Below the pieces are notes generated by a model. The model saw only the letters and a list, made by a program, of their open reading frames with translations. It had not been told where the DNA came from and ran no database searches. The translations under genes and the position numbers were made by a program. This document shows positions 28,676 to 37,408 of a DNA stretch of 64,000 bases, piece by piece. Positions within the stretch are counted from its first letter, which is position 1; each line of letters starts with the position of its first letter. Source of the stretch: a virus; IMG/VR virus record IMGVR_UViG_3300035181_000357, positions 124,001-188,000 of that record; one strand, given 5' to 3'.

Positions 28676-29527
28676 ATGATAGCCTTCTCAGTCGGGAAAC
28701 AGCTTGGAAATGGTGATTTGAGTATCAGTGTCAGAGACACAGAGGGAAAACCACAAGTCCCTTCTTATATATCATACTCAATTTTCAACGTTTCTGGGAA
28801 ACAACCTTCTCTTGTCTCTGATCCTAAAGCAACTCCTGCTCCTGGTGTAGGGACTGGCCAGTATTGGGTTAACATGACTATTCCAACCTCGTGGGTCGCG
28901 GGGGATTACAGGCTTGTTTGGTACCTTCAACAGAACCCTGATACCATTGAAGTCTCCATATATGAAGACTTCTCTATTGTACAAACCAATGCTATCTCCT
29001 CCTCATTAGAAGCACCAAGTGTGTTCATGAGTAAACGTCTTGGAATAACAGAAAACTCTGCAAATCTAGTGATGATGGTCAGAGAATTACTATCTGATAC
29101 TAACCCTGACAGAAATTACCACTTTAGACCACCAACAGCTGGTAAAGTAGTAGCAGGGTTCACCCAGAGAGTTGGATATATCTGGACAGATCAAGCTATC
29201 CTAAGATTCTTAAATCTAGCAATAGCTAAGATAAACAGTGGGAACCCAAAGAATTTTTACAGCTTCACCATTGATAACATCCCCGATAACTGGTATCAGG
29301 CTGCTGCATTAGGTGCTGCTGCTAGTGCCTTGATGGCCGAAGCTATTAGATGGAATGCAGAAGAATTCAGCTACTCTCTGAACGGGGTCAGCTTGGATAT
29401 CAATAAAGCATCCAGCTATCAAGGCCTAGCTGAATCTTTCAGAACGGAATTCAACGAATGGATAATCCCACTCACTGCAAATCGCCCAACAAGTATGGGT
29501 CTACGTCAACCTCGATGGCTAATATAA
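28676..29527 (+). CDS. Probable neck or connector virion protein
   Basis: 283 residues. The first ~105 residues are a beta-sandwich (VGKQLGNGDLSISVRD, YRLVWYLQ). The rest is helical with an Ala-rich segment (QAAALGAAASALMAEAIRW), which resembles small neck or head-completion proteins of large myoviruses. It has a GAGG ribosome site. The following genes (two tiny membrane peptides and the 407-residue protein) are on the same strand. The assignment rests on pattern only. Confidence 0.45.
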   Translation: MIAFSVGKQLGNGDLSISVRDTEGKPQVPSYISYSIFNVSGKQPSLVSDPKATPAPGVGTGQYWVNMTIPTSWVAGDYRLVWYLQQNPDTIEVSIYEDFSIVQTNAISSSLEAPSVFMSKRLGITENSANLVMMVRELLSDTNPDRNYHFRPPTAGKVVAGFTQRVGYIWTDQAILRFLNLAIAKINSGNPKNFYSFTIDNIPDNWYQAAALGAAASALMAEAIRWNAEEFSYSLNGVSLDINKASSYQGLAESFRTEFNEWIIPLTANRPTSMGLRQPRWLI

Positions 29528-29538
29528 AGAGGAGTACA

Positions 29539-29628
29539 ATGTCATACATAAAATTAGTAGCCGTCATATTATCTCTTCTAGTTTTAATTGGGATGTCAAT
29601 ACTACATGGTGTCTTTAAGAGAAAGTAA
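29539..29628 (+). CDS. 29-residue membrane peptide
   Basis: MSYIKLVAVILSLLVLIGMS... with a single hydrophobic helix (residues 4-22) and a basic tail (FKRK). The AGGAG ribosome site is 4 nt before ATG, and the gene starts 11 nt after the stop of the preceding gene. Small single-span peptides next to structural or lysis genes can act as holin-like or membrane-remodelling factors, but nothing here proves it. Confidence 0.5.
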   Translation: MSYIKLVAVILSLLVLIGMSILHGVFKRK

Positions 29629-29684
29629 ACGCTGGCAAGACCAGACTGGCTGAAATAATCTAAAGGTTAATATGTGTAGAACGA

Positions 29685-29840
29685 ATGAAAATTGTACTCC
29701 TGATACTACTCGTAGTAATACTATACTCGAAGCTAATGGATTATATCTGGCCACCTGGTTCCAGAATGCTCGTCAGGTCTAGAAAGAAACGATTTAAGAA
29801 GTCTACTTTAAGGTATAAACGATGGCGGCTCAAGGCCTAA
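29685..29840 (+). CDS. 51-residue membrane peptide with basic tail
   Basis: MKIVLLILLVVILYSKLMDY... has one N-terminal transmembrane segment (3-16), followed by a very basic C-terminus (RSRKKRFKKS...KRWRLKA). Its end overlaps the start of the next gene by 19 bases. The ribosome site is weak. A second reading frame from ATG 29674 gives a non-hydrophobic 36-residue peptide and is less likely. Confidence 0.4.
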   Translation: MKIVLLILLVVILYSKLMDYIWPPGSRMLVRSRKKRFKKSTLRYKRWRLKA

Positions 29841-31045
29841 TGGTTCTAAATTCAGCATTCTTCGGATCTAGAGATCTATTTTGGATCGATGATCCAGATC
29901 CAGATGTTAGTGGATATAATGTTTATAGAGCACAAGATTCTGTTGGGCCATGGACTAGAATCAATATAGAGATCGTCCCTGGTCATACATATAGGGATGA
30001 AACAACACTCCTTAAAATCTCATATAAAGTTAAGGCAGAGGATTGGGTAGAATTCGGTGAATATGGAAGATATGGATTTCGTGTACCAGAAAAGTCAATC
30101 TATTCAGACATAGCTAAGGGTCGTGCATTCTTAGCCACATCTCCTGATGATGTAGAACTGACAATAGCTGGTGAGAAGATCAGACCATCACAGGTAGAAG
30201 GTTTGGATGGAACTGTATGGATGCCTCAGACTTCCGTTCTTAAAAGAGATGGTGGAAGAACAGAAACTAAATTAGGCCCAGCTCTTACAAAAGATCTAGA
30301 TATCCAGGTTGTATATAGGACTCTACAAAATTATGTAGATATCTATCAAGATATGACTAGAACGTACTACTGTGTCGTTCCAATAAATTCATTAGGACAA
30401 GAGACTGAATTCCCTGGTGATCATGAAATAGTCAATACCATGGAAATCGATAAGATGGACTATATGCAAGCAGAGATGGTCAGGAGAAATGCCTGGCTAT
30501 TTGAGCAGGTAGCAGAACCTGCTTATCTGATGCTTCGTAGAACGAAGGGTCTTCCTTGTGGTTGTACAGATGTAGATACTAAGCAACCTAGAACTGGCTG
30601 TAAAGTATGTTATGAAACAGGTATTCAAGGTGGTTACTATGGACCTATTGATATTCTGTTTGTTGACCCAGACACTGAAATCAGTAGAATGATTGATGAG
30701 AATGGTGTTAAAGTAGAGAGGAAATCAAGGTCATACCTAGGACCTTCACCGATTGTCCAGAATGGTGACCTGATCATCAGAAGAAATGGTGAGAGAATGA
30801 CGATAGGTAATGTCACATATAAGTCACCAAGAGGTGTTTTACTTCAACAAGAATTCGATGCCATATTACTTCCTTCCAGAGATACTAGGTACTTTATTCC
30901 AGTTTATAAGGATTATGAACAAGTAATATACGATCCGTCTACGGATGCAAAGGGTAATGAGCCTGTCACTTTACCAGACACTGGGTGGGAGAATCCAACT
31001 ATCCCAGCAGGTAGAACTGTCACCTTTAAGAGGATTCAAGCATGA
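29822..31045 (+). CDS. Virion protein with FN3-like N-terminus and Cys4 knuckle
   Basis: 407 residues. Residues ~17-75 read like a fibronectin-III or Ig strand set (DPDVSGYNVYRAQDSVGPWTRI). At ~247-267, CGCTDVDTKQPRTGCKVCYE gives two Cys pairs suited to bind zinc. The C-terminal ~120 residues are beta-rich. Proteins of this shape are found among head-tail joining genes of large phages, but I cannot name the family. It overlaps the downstream hydrolase gene by 4 bases. Confidence 0.5.
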   Translation: MAAQGLMVLNSAFFGSRDLFWIDDPDPDVSGYNVYRAQDSVGPWTRINIEIVPGHTYRDETTLLKISYKVKAEDWVEFGEYGRYGFRVPEKSIYSDIAKGRAFLATSPDDVELTIAGEKIRPSQVEGLDGTVWMPQTSVLKRDGGRTETKLGPALTKDLDIQVVYRTLQNYVDIYQDMTRTYYCVVPINSLGQETEFPGDHEIVNTMEIDKMDYMQAEMVRRNAWLFEQVAEPAYLMLRRTKGLPCGCTDVDTKQPRTGCKVCYETGIQGGYYGPIDILFVDPDTEISRMIDENGVKVERKSRSYLGPSPIVQNGDLIIRRNGERMTIGNVTYKSPRGVLLQQEFDAILLPSRDTRYFIPVYKDYEQVIYDPSTDAKGNEPVTLPDTGWENPTIPAGRTVTFKRIQA

Positions 31046-31569
31046 TAGATTTCGGAAATATATGTGAGGGAGATGTTCTCCTATTCAAGAAGAATATTAA
31101 ATATAAGATATCCTTAGTATCCAAGGTTATACGCTTGATACAGGGAAATGAATATGTACATGCCGCTATAGTAGTTTCAGTAGTTCCAGGGCTTACACCG
31201 TTAGTAGCTGAGGTTGATTCTGATTTTAAGTCTAGGGTAGTACCTGTCTCCGTTTCTATGGAACGAGGAACTCCTGATGTTTATAGACTATCTACAACAT
31301 ATACTTTCAGATCGAAGTCTGCATACACTTACGCTCTAGACACTGTAGGTCAAAAGTATGGATATTCTAGAATCGTGGATTCTGCTATAAACCACTTCTT
31401 AGGGAGATTCGATCATGCTTATAATTACAGAGCGTGGTTCTCACCCGATACTAAAGATATCTGTTCTACACTAGTATCTAAGATACTAAATATAGGATTT
31501 GGTGCTAAATATGATAGATTTAGTGAGCCTGATGACTACTGTAAGTCACCATTTATAAGAATATCCTAG
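31042..31569 (+). CDS. Permuted NlpC/P60 (YiiX-like) hydrolase
   Basis: 175 residues. CEGDVLLF at ~8-15, then EYVHAAIVV at ~37-45 supplies the catalytic His. DICSTLVSKIL at ~146-156 supplies the Cys late in the chain. This His-before-Cys order is the hallmark of circularly permuted papain-fold NlpC/P60 proteins (YiiX/YebB-like), which act on peptidoglycan peptides or acyl bonds. It overlaps the preceding virion gene by 4 bases (ATGA). It may be a virion-borne wall hydrolase or a head protein-processing enzyme. Confidence 0.6.
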   Translation: MIDFGNICEGDVLLFKKNIKYKISLVSKVIRLIQGNEYVHAAIVVSVVPGLTPLVAEVDSDFKSRVVPVSVSMERGTPDVYRLSTTYTFRSKSAYTYALDTVGQKYGYSRIVDSAINHFLGRFDHAYNYRAWFSPDTKDICSTLVSKILNIGFGAKYDRFSEPDDYCKSPFIRIS

Positions 31570-31614
31570 CATAGAACGAGGTCTAGAGTATTACCTTAAA
31601 GGGGAAGATATACT

Positions 31615-32169
31615 ATGACTTGTATTGTCGGGATGGTAAAAGATAACAAGGTATGGATCGGTGGTGATTCCGCAGGGTCAGACAACTCATCTATCTGTAT
31701 TCGTAGAGACCCAAAAGTGTTTAAAAATGGCCATTTCTTAATCGGTTTCTGTGGAAGTTTCAGATTTGGTCAGTTACTACATTATAAGTTCACCCCACCA
31801 TTAAACTCTGAAGAGAAAGATGCTTTCAGCTTCATGGTGACCGATTTTGCTGATGCAGTTAGAGAATTAGCGAAAGAACATGGTATCTTGAAGATAGAAG
31901 ATAATGTAGAAGAGTTAGAAGATATCCAACTCTTAATAGGATATCAAGGAAGATTATTCACTCTCGAAGAAGATTTTCAGATTGGTGAAGTAGAGAATGA
32001 ATACTATGCGGTTGGTGAAGGTATGGATCTGGCATTGGGATCTATGTATACTACCAGTAGACAGAAACGTGGATATACACCAAGGAAGAGGCTCGAGATG
32101 GCATTAGAAGCTTCAGCACTCTTCTGTAAGAGCGTGGCTCCCCCGTTCGTTATATTAGGATTACAATAA
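31615..32169 (+). CDS. HslV/proteasome-like Ntn hydrolase
   Basis: 184 residues. The start M-T-C-I-V-G followed by WIGGDSAGSD matches the proteasome beta/HslV/Anbu N-terminus. Removal of Met would expose Thr2 as nucleophile, with Asp-Ser-Ala-Gly forming the strand pair and Lys35 in KVFKNGHFLIGFCGSFR as the expected active-site Lys. The later YYAVGEGMDLALG fits the conserved helix-turn. Length agrees with HslV (~175). No HslU-type ATPase is in the window, so it may use a host partner, act alone, or process capsid proteins. Ribosome site AAGGGGAAG. Confidence 0.75.
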   Translation: MTCIVGMVKDNKVWIGGDSAGSDNSSICIRRDPKVFKNGHFLIGFCGSFRFGQLLHYKFTPPLNSEEKDAFSFMVTDFADAVRELAKEHGILKIEDNVEELEDIQLLIGYQGRLFTLEEDFQIGEVENEYYAVGEGMDLALGSMYTTSRQKRGYTPRKRLEMALEASALFCKSVAPPFVILGLQ

Positions 32170-32399
32170 TGAAAACTATGAGTTTCTATGAAATTTCCAT
32201 AAGATTTATAAAGAGTTACTTTGATGGGATAACTGTTGAAGTAGGTCAAACATGGAGAGATCCAGAAATAGATACATTCAATCTAGATTTTGTTATTGCC
32301 GAGATAGATAAGAATAGAGTATATCTAAGAAGTTCGTCATTCGTGAGAACTAATAAATCTATCCGACATCTAAAGACATTTTATGATTTCGTGAAGTAA
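32169..32399 (+). CDS. Small protein coupled to the Ntn hydrolase
   Basis: 76 residues, start overlapping the preceding stop (TAATG). Alternating charged and hydrophobic residues with predicted strands (ITVEVGQTW, FVIAEIDKNRVYLRS). No motif is recognised. Tight coupling suggests co-expression with the HslV-like enzyme. Confidence 0.5.
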   Translation: MKTMSFYEISIRFIKSYFDGITVEVGQTWRDPEIDTFNLDFVIAEIDKNRVYLRSSSFVRTNKSIRHLKTFYDFVK

Positions 32400-32412
32400 T
32401 AATGAACTGAAG

Positions 32413-32923
32413 GACTTTGAACCCTTCTAATCCGTCGCCTCCGGGGACAAAACAAATACTCGCTTAACGAAAGGAGTCATTATGACCAGATACCGAGTAG
32501 ATATCTTTAACCAACTCGATCCCTTCTTCCTAGGTTTCGAATCCATGTTTGACCGCTTCGATCATTTCTTTGGAGCAAAGCAAGGTAGCTATCCACCTCA
32601 CAATGTTGTAGAGGTTGGAGCTAACAAGTTCGATATTGAGATCGCTTTAGCTGGCTTTAAAAAGTCAGATATTGATATCTCTGTCTTTGAACACAATTTA
32701 ACCATTAAACACGTCAAGACAGAGAAAACTGAGGATGACGGTGTACGATATCGTGGGATCGCTAAACGCGAATTCACCAAGATCTTCACCCTATCTGATG
32801 CGATCAATGTTATTGGTGCTGAATTAGAAGATGGTCTGTTAAAGATTCATCTCGAGAAGATTGATCCTACGAAAACTGCTGCTGTAAAAATTAACATCAA
32901 GTAACTTCGAAGGGTTCAAAGTC
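32413..32923. repeat. 15-bp inverted repeat flanking hsp20
   Basis: GACTTTGAACCCTTC (32413-32427) in the 5' leader and GAAGGGTTCAAAGTC (32909-32923) just after the stop codon are perfect reverse complements, about 480 nt apart. The second copy abuts the terminator stem. Pairing of the two would join leader and 3' end of the hsp20 mRNA; they may also be protein-binding sites. Confidence 0.6.
32482..32904 (+). CDS. Hsp20 / alpha-crystallin small heat-shock protein
   Basis: 140 residues, IbpA-like. The N-terminus DPFFLGFESMFDRFDHFFG is Phe-rich. The alpha-crystallin domain spans ~40-135 with YPPHNVVEVGANKFDIEIALAGF, SDIDISVFEHNLTIK and, near the end, AELEDGLLKIHLEK (the G-x-L signature). The C-terminal tail lacks an obvious I-x-I except VKINI. 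It holds unfolding proteins for refolding, and homologues occur in T4-like and cyanophages. The AAAGGAG ribosome site is strong, and the gene is a single-gene unit with its own leader and terminator. Confidence 0.9.
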   Translation: MTRYRVDIFNQLDPFFLGFESMFDRFDHFFGAKQGSYPPHNVVEVGANKFDIEIALAGFKKSDIDISVFEHNLTIKHVKTEKTEDDGVRYRGIAKREFTKIFTLSDAINVIGAELEDGLLKIHLEKIDPTKTAAVKINIK

Positions 32924-32950
32924 AAAGGCCACCAATTGGTGGCCTTTTTC
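32924..32950 (+). terminator. Rho-independent terminator after hsp20
   Basis: Perfect 10-bp stem AAAGGCCACC / GGTGGCCTTT with an AATT loop, followed by TT. It is the clearest intrinsic terminator in the window. Confidence 0.9.
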
Positions 32951-32977
32951 ATTACTAATTTTCAAGAAGATCCATTA

Positions 32978-34183
32978 CTAACTTCTTACGTAATATTTCC
33001 CACCTGCCACAGTCATGTTATCTGAGAAGATGACGTGCTCTGGGATAGCTTGCTTTAAGAATGTATCGACATGCCAGACACAGAAGCTTTGATGACTCTT
33101 ATTCATTCTCTCTTGATATTCAAAGTCAATCTTAGCCATACAACCCATGACGACCCAGTGAATAGGTCCCATAGTAAGGTTGGCAGTTGATCTCATATCA
33201 GTACGATGTGTATGACCACTGCATCCAGACATTCCGAATCCGTTATCACCATGATGATCAACCACAACAGTGTTGTAGTATACTTTGAAGTTGTTCTTGA
33301 TCTCAGTACGAACATCAGCTGGTTTGAAAGCTGCAAAGTCGATTCTGGATACTAGGTTGATTTCAAATTCGTCTAGGCCTAGGACCTTGGAAAGTGAAAT
33401 ACCCATTAGATCCATGAGGGGTCTGATTTGAGGGCTACGATCAGCCATATACTTCATAATCCTGAGATCATGGTTCCCGATTACAAAATCGATTTGAGTG
33501 TTCGGACAAACCTTACGCAGTGGCTTGAAGATGTGATCCCTGACATAGTCAAAGGCTTCTTTCAAGTTCATCTGTCTTGGATCATTCGTAAATCTGCTAA
33601 ATTCAATCTCATCAAATACGTCGCCAGCAAGAACGATAGTATCTGGTTTCAATCTGGCAGCAACATCCAAGAACGTCTTCCAACAGAATGTATCTAGTTG
33701 CTTATCATGTAAGTCACTACATACCATTACCGTCTTATATCTCTCAGAATCTTCGGGACGCTCGTACTTGCCCAGGTAAGGTTGAACTTCCATTTCGAAG
33801 AAACCTCGATATCTGTCAGTAGCCGCATGACGAGCTATATCTTTCTCGATCTGAGCTGCACCTCTATGTAAATCCAACCCGGCCTTACGTCTAAATTCTT
33901 GGAAGGTTCCAAACTTGTTGGACCAACAACGATCACTATACTTTCCATGAATTCGATAGAAATCTCGAGTTATGTACTTGTATGGATTCTCGTCTTTTAC
34001 TTTTCTAAGATCTTCGATCAGATCCTCGGACTTTGCAGTCGGATCATATTTCTTAGAAAGTTCAGATAGAAGAGCTTGATGTGATTGGGATCTTTTGGAT
34101 TCAGCGTCTACACGCTTCTGTTCTAGTTTCTCTGGTACAATCTTTTTTGATGCCACTCTCGTTCTCCGTGAAAGACTTCTCAT
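32978..34183 (-). CDS. Calcineurin-like metallophosphoesterase
   Basis: 401 residues. The metal-binding motifs appear in order from ~150: VCSDLHDK (D-x-H), IVLAGDVFDE (GD-x-x-D), VIGNHDLR (GNHD), then VVDHHGDNG and GCSGHTHR (GH-x-H). The first ~120 residues are basic and helical, with a segment resembling a DNA-binding fold. It could dephosphorylate nucleic-acid ends or nucleotides; phage members are often annotated as Mre11-like or Ser/Thr phosphatases, and sequence alone does not decide. It is a single reverse-strand gene between two forward blocks. Confidence 0.85.
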   Translation of the reverse strand: MRSLSRRTRVASKKIVPEKLEQKRVDAESKRSQSHQALLSELSKKYDPTAKSEDLIEDLRKVKDENPYKYITRDFYRIHGKYSDRCWSNKFGTFQEFRRKAGLDLHRGAAQIEKDIARHAATDRYRGFFEMEVQPYLGKYERPEDSERYKTVMVCSDLHDKQLDTFCWKTFLDVAARLKPDTIVLAGDVFDEIEFSRFTNDPRQMNLKEAFDYVRDHIFKPLRKVCPNTQIDFVIGNHDLRIMKYMADRSPQIRPLMDLMGISLSKVLGLDEFEINLVSRIDFAAFKPADVRTEIKNNFKVYYNTVVVDHHGDNGFGMSGCSGHTHRTDMRSTANLTMGPIHWVVMGCMAKIDFEYQERMNKSHQSFCVWHVDTFLKQAIPEHVIFSDNMTVAGGKYYVRS

Positions 34184-34297
34184 AGGACCTTGAAGTTAGG
34201 AAATAGTTCGTGGTCCCCAGTTAGAAGACTAATAGCTCAAGGCAGTGGATTCTGGGATAAATAATCTGCTAGGACTATAGGAAATAGACTTAATAGA

Positions 34298-34330
34298 TTG
34301 TCCATTATTAAGATTGTTTGGTAATCTAGT
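34298..34330 (+). promoter_or_regulatory. Phage promoter, TTRYCY-N18-TAATCTA class (1 of 7)
   Basis: TTGTCC (34298-34303), 18-nt spacer, then TAATCTAGT (34322-34330). It precedes the transglycosylase start by 13 nt. The same layout recurs at six other sites. Confidence 0.75.
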
Positions 34331-34342
34331 TTGGAGGTAACT

Positions 34343-34990
34343 GTGCTCAGAGATTCTCTCAAACCCAGAATTGAAGAGGCTTCGGCTTCTAAATCCTATG
34401 GTCCAGAGATTCTCCACGGTCTCATCGAGAAAGAATCCACGTACCGACCCGATGCTGTGTCAGAGACTGGTGTTCGAGGTCTATGTCAATTGACCGAGGC
34501 TACAGCGAAGGAAGTCATCCAAAAACATGGTCTGAAAATGCCGATATCAGCTATCTTAAAACCTGAAAATCAGGTGTTGTTAGCAAGTTTGCGTTTAGAA
34601 GAGATGATTGGACGAGTGGAAGCCAGGTATCCCAAGCTGTCTGAAGAAAAACAACTGGAACTCGCTCTTCATGCCTACAACGCTGGTTACTCAGCCGTTA
34701 CAACGGCAGTATCTAAAGGTGGGATAAAGGGTTTCAAGCAGTTCTTGCCTAAGACTGCTGATAAGAAATATGCGATGAAAGTAATGTTCCACAGTAAATC
34801 CTGGAAAGTAGGAAAGGTCCAGACCCAGGTTCCCACACCAAGGATTACGATCGCTCCTGAATTTTACCACTTCCTCCCATTCTTGACATTTTTATTTTTA
34901 GTATTCTACTTTGCTAAGAAGTATCAGACTACTGGTATCTTCGAGGTCGAGCCATGGGATTTGAAACAGGATGTGTTGAAGACGCTATAA
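34343..34990 (+). CDS. Lytic transglycosylase (SLT fold) with C-terminal membrane helix
   Basis: 215 residues from GTG 34343, chosen because GGAGG ends 6 nt before it; an in-frame TTG 12 nt upstream lies on the ribosome site and is rejected. The SLT pattern is clear: LIEKESTYRPDAVSETGVRGLCQLTEATA (catalytic Glu in IEKES, G-x-R-G-L-x-Q-L), then ALHAYNAGYSAVT. Residues ~180-198 (FYHFLPFLTFLFLVFYF) form a membrane span. It cleaves the glycan backbone of peptidoglycan, and the anchor suggests action at the inner membrane. It is the first gene after a class promoter. Confidence 0.85.
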   Translation: MLRDSLKPRIEEASASKSYGPEILHGLIEKESTYRPDAVSETGVRGLCQLTEATAKEVIQKHGLKMPISAILKPENQVLLASLRLEEMIGRVEARYPKLSEEKQLELALHAYNAGYSAVTTAVSKGGIKGFKQFLPKTADKKYAMKVMFHSKSWKVGKVQTQVPTPRITIAPEFYHFLPFLTFLFLVFYFAKKYQTTGIFEVEPWDLKQDVLKTL

Positions 34991-35256
34991 TCCTCATCCA
35001 TCAGATGAAGAGTGAGTTTCTCGGTGATCTGGAAGGGCATAATAAGTTAGCTAACGAGGTGATCGCTACTCTCCGAGTAGAAGGCCCACGTATAGAGAAA
35101 AATAGAGATGTATTAGGGATCATAAACTTCCAATTGGTGAGATTGGCTGTATGTATACCAGATGAATTTGATGATCATCCACTGGTAGAGAAATTCAAGG
35201 ACAAGGTGCAGGATCTCTGCAATTGTTATGATGGTGGATTGGATTCCGGGGACTAA
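34954..35256 (+). CDS. Small acidic protein, unknown
   Basis: 100 residues, overlapping the transglycosylase 3' end by 37 bases in another frame, with GAGGT before the ATG. Mostly helical and acidic with four Cys. No family recognised; expressed with the transglycosylase. Confidence 0.5.
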   Translation: MGFETGCVEDAIILIHQMKSEFLGDLEGHNKLANEVIATLRVEGPRIEKNRDVLGIINFQLVRLAVCIPDEFDDHPLVEKFKDKVQDLCNCYDGGLDSGD

Positions 35257-35288
35257 AGAACTTTAGATCTCTTATGTAGAGAGTTTTG

Positions 35289-36110
35289 ATGTTCAAATCC
35301 CAGTTACTTAAGACAGCTGCTCCACCAGATCTTAATCCTAAGATCAGATATGTCTATCTCGGTGCGGAAGCTGCCAAGCTGATTCGTGATCTGGAGAAAT
35401 GTAAGGGTAAATTCCTAATACTTGAAGGTGTAGCAGGAGTATCCTCCAGCGCAGGTATCTTCCACAGCTTTGGAAATATAGATGTCACAATTCCATATAG
35501 AGAATTCCTATCGTTAAATAACGTGGAAAGAGTAGACTATAAGGATCATGACGACATAGTAAAGAATACAGCTATGTTCTACTCCAGGATTGTTGATGGT
35601 GAGTTGGTCGAAGCAAATTATTATGTCATCAGGGGAATTATATCATCTGTCCTATATGATAAGATGGATTCAGGAAAATTAAAATATCTAGCTAGTAAAG
35701 ATTTCGATGAATGGCATGAAGTATCTAATGGATATCGCTGGACAGACCACCATCAATCTACTCTACAAAAGATGCTCCGGAAGACTTCATTCGACAGTGT
35801 TAATGAATTGGTATGGTTTATTTTGATGTTCCTAGAACGAACTCTAAAATGTTGGGATCAATTTACAGACAAAGATATCAACAAGATTGAAGAAGTGTTG
35901 AGATCTGGGGTAAAGGATAAGATAAGACAGAGTACTGGATATACAGGTGAAAAAGAACTGATCATTATGGATAAGAGATTGGTGTTACCTCATGGGACTT
36001 CAATACACCATCTATATAATAAGATCATAGCACAGGATGGTAGTGGATATCTATTCGAGAAACTAAGAAAATTTGGAATAACCATGCCTGACGGTGACGA
36101 CGATGTTTAG
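35289..36110 (+). CDS. Paralogue pair member A with MFKxxLLK leader
   Basis: 273 residues from ATG 35289 (the TTG one codon earlier is not needed). N-terminus MFKSQLLKTAAPP. It aligns along its length with the next gene: RYVYLG, LILEGVAGVS, PYREFLSLNNVERVDY, IVKNTAMFYSR, FDSVNELVWFILMFLERT, ELIIMDKRLVLPHGT. No known domain was found. The tandem copy indicates a recent duplication. The shared leader occurs again at 62304, which suggests a common targeting or processing signal. Confidence 0.6.
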   Translation: MFKSQLLKTAAPPDLNPKIRYVYLGAEAAKLIRDLEKCKGKFLILEGVAGVSSSAGIFHSFGNIDVTIPYREFLSLNNVERVDYKDHDDIVKNTAMFYSRIVDGELVEANYYVIRGIISSVLYDKMDSGKLKYLASKDFDEWHEVSNGYRWTDHHQSTLQKMLRKTSFDSVNELVWFILMFLERTLKCWDQFTDKDINKIEEVLRSGVKDKIRQSTGYTGEKELIIMDKRLVLPHGTSIHHLYNKIIAQDGSGYLFEKLRKFGITMPDGDDDV

Positions 36111-36984
36111 ATCTAGTCTCTTAAAATCAGCTGCTCCTCCTAAGATGGATAAGAGGATAAAGTACGTATACCTAGGTCCAGATCATAGAAAATTTCTTAG
36201 AGATCTTCTAGAATCCAAGGGACGAAATCTCATCCTAAAGGGTGTAGTAGGGGTTTCCACAAACAAGAATATACTACATGAGTTCGGTGACTTTGGTATG
36301 ACAATGCCATATCAAGATTTTCTGAGACTCAACAATGTTGAGAGAATCGACTACAATAATCACAATGAGATAGTAAAGAACACGAACATGTTCTATAACA
36401 GAATGATCCATGGGTTCTTACAAGAGGCTAGTCCGAGTATCCTTAGCAATATCATGTATAGTATCCTAGGTGGTCTAGCTAGAGCATCTGAGATGAAAGA
36501 CCTATATAAGGTATTAAATCCACGAAAACTTATCCCGCCATTTGCTGAATCCGGGTATTACATTCAGACCTTCTATAAAGATTTCTGTGAACTGGTTGAT
36601 ACCACATCATTCGATAGTATAAATGAACTCGTATGGTTCACCATGATGTTCTTGGAGAAGACGTGGTCAGCATGGAAGAAACTAACTCAGAAAGATATAA
36701 ATCTTATAGAAAAGACCATAAGATACATAGTCAAGAAAAAGATAAAGGATGACGCTGATGCGTTCGCTCACGAGGAAGAAATTTTGATCATGGATCAGAA
36801 GCTCGTAGTACCTCGCGGTACGAAGATAGAAAATGGCCTCGGATACATCTTGGGTGGTAGGAAAGATCTAGATATTTTGATGGCAAAATTGAAGCAATTT
36901 GATCTCGTCTTAGAAGAAGGTGAGATGCTTGAACTCGAGATCCGAGTAGAGAATAATAAGAAGACATTGTCTTTAGCCAAATAG
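36103..36984 (+). CDS. Paralogue pair member B with MFRxxLLK leader
   Basis: 293 residues. I place the start at ATG 36103 because the protein then begins MFRSSLLKSAAPP, matching member A; a GTG 9 nt upstream is in frame but adds residues absent in A. Shared blocks: KYVYLG, LILKGVVGVS, LRLNNVERIDY, IVKNTNMFYNR, FDSINELVWFTMMFLEKT, EILIMDQKLVVPRGT. It overlaps the end of gene A by 8 bases. Unknown function. Confidence 0.6.
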   Translation: MFRSSLLKSAAPPKMDKRIKYVYLGPDHRKFLRDLLESKGRNLILKGVVGVSTNKNILHEFGDFGMTMPYQDFLRLNNVERIDYNNHNEIVKNTNMFYNRMIHGFLQEASPSILSNIMYSILGGLARASEMKDLYKVLNPRKLIPPFAESGYYIQTFYKDFCELVDTTSFDSINELVWFTMMFLEKTWSAWKKLTQKDINLIEKTIRYIVKKKIKDDADAFAHEEEILIMDQKLVVPRGTKIENGLGYILGGRKDLDILMAKLKQFDLVLEEGEMLELEIRVENNKKTLSLAK

Positions 36985-37012
36985 CCTCTGGTAATTACTA
37001 TCTGAGGTATAT

Positions 37013-37408
37013 GTGTGTAAATGGTCTAGAGGGTTTGACGTAGCATCTGCTGCAGCTAAGCATTCTAATGCTCCATTCACTCGTGTACGTATGGGTGCCG
37101 CACTGTTTAGTGGTTCAAGATTGGTGAGTCTTGGATTCAATACCTATTACAAATCACATCCAGATCACCATGCACATGGTAGGGTAGGCCGTTGTTTCGA
37201 GAACATCCATGCAGAACAAGGTGCTCTGATCAAGAGAAAGCACTATGAGGATACTAACCTTATTATGTATGTGTGGCGGGAACTTGAATCTGGTCAGGCG
37301 GCTAGTTCCAAGCCTTGCCCGATGTGTATGACCTTAATGACTAAGGCTGGTGTGAAAAAGGTTAGATTTATGGAAATTGACGGTTCCTGGGCTGAAATCA
37401 AACTTTAG
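37013..37408 (+). CDS. Cytidine/dCMP deaminase-fold protein
   Basis: 131 residues, GTG start 5 nt after GAGG (the ATG 2 nt upstream is in another frame). The zinc signature is complete: NIHAEQGAL (H-A-E) at ~60-68 and SKPCPMCMTLM (P-C-x-x-C) at ~98-108. This is the short single-domain form. Such phage enzymes usually convert dCMP to dUMP or cytidine to uridine for nucleotide supply; an RNA or DNA editing role cannot be excluded. It is the last gene before a class promoter. Confidence 0.8.
   Translation: MCKWSRGFDVASAAAKHSNAPFTRVRMGAALFSGSRLVSLGFNTYYKSHPDHHAHGRVGRCFENIHAEQGALIKRKHYEDTNLIMYVWRELESGQAASSKPCPMCMTLMTKAGVKKVRFMEIDGSWAEIKL

Noticed and set aside
32401-32460. tRNA-Gln remnant before hsp20 (ACTTTGAACCC)
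   Set aside because: No acceptor or T-arm can be paired; the sequence is explained by the 15-bp inverted repeat around hsp20.
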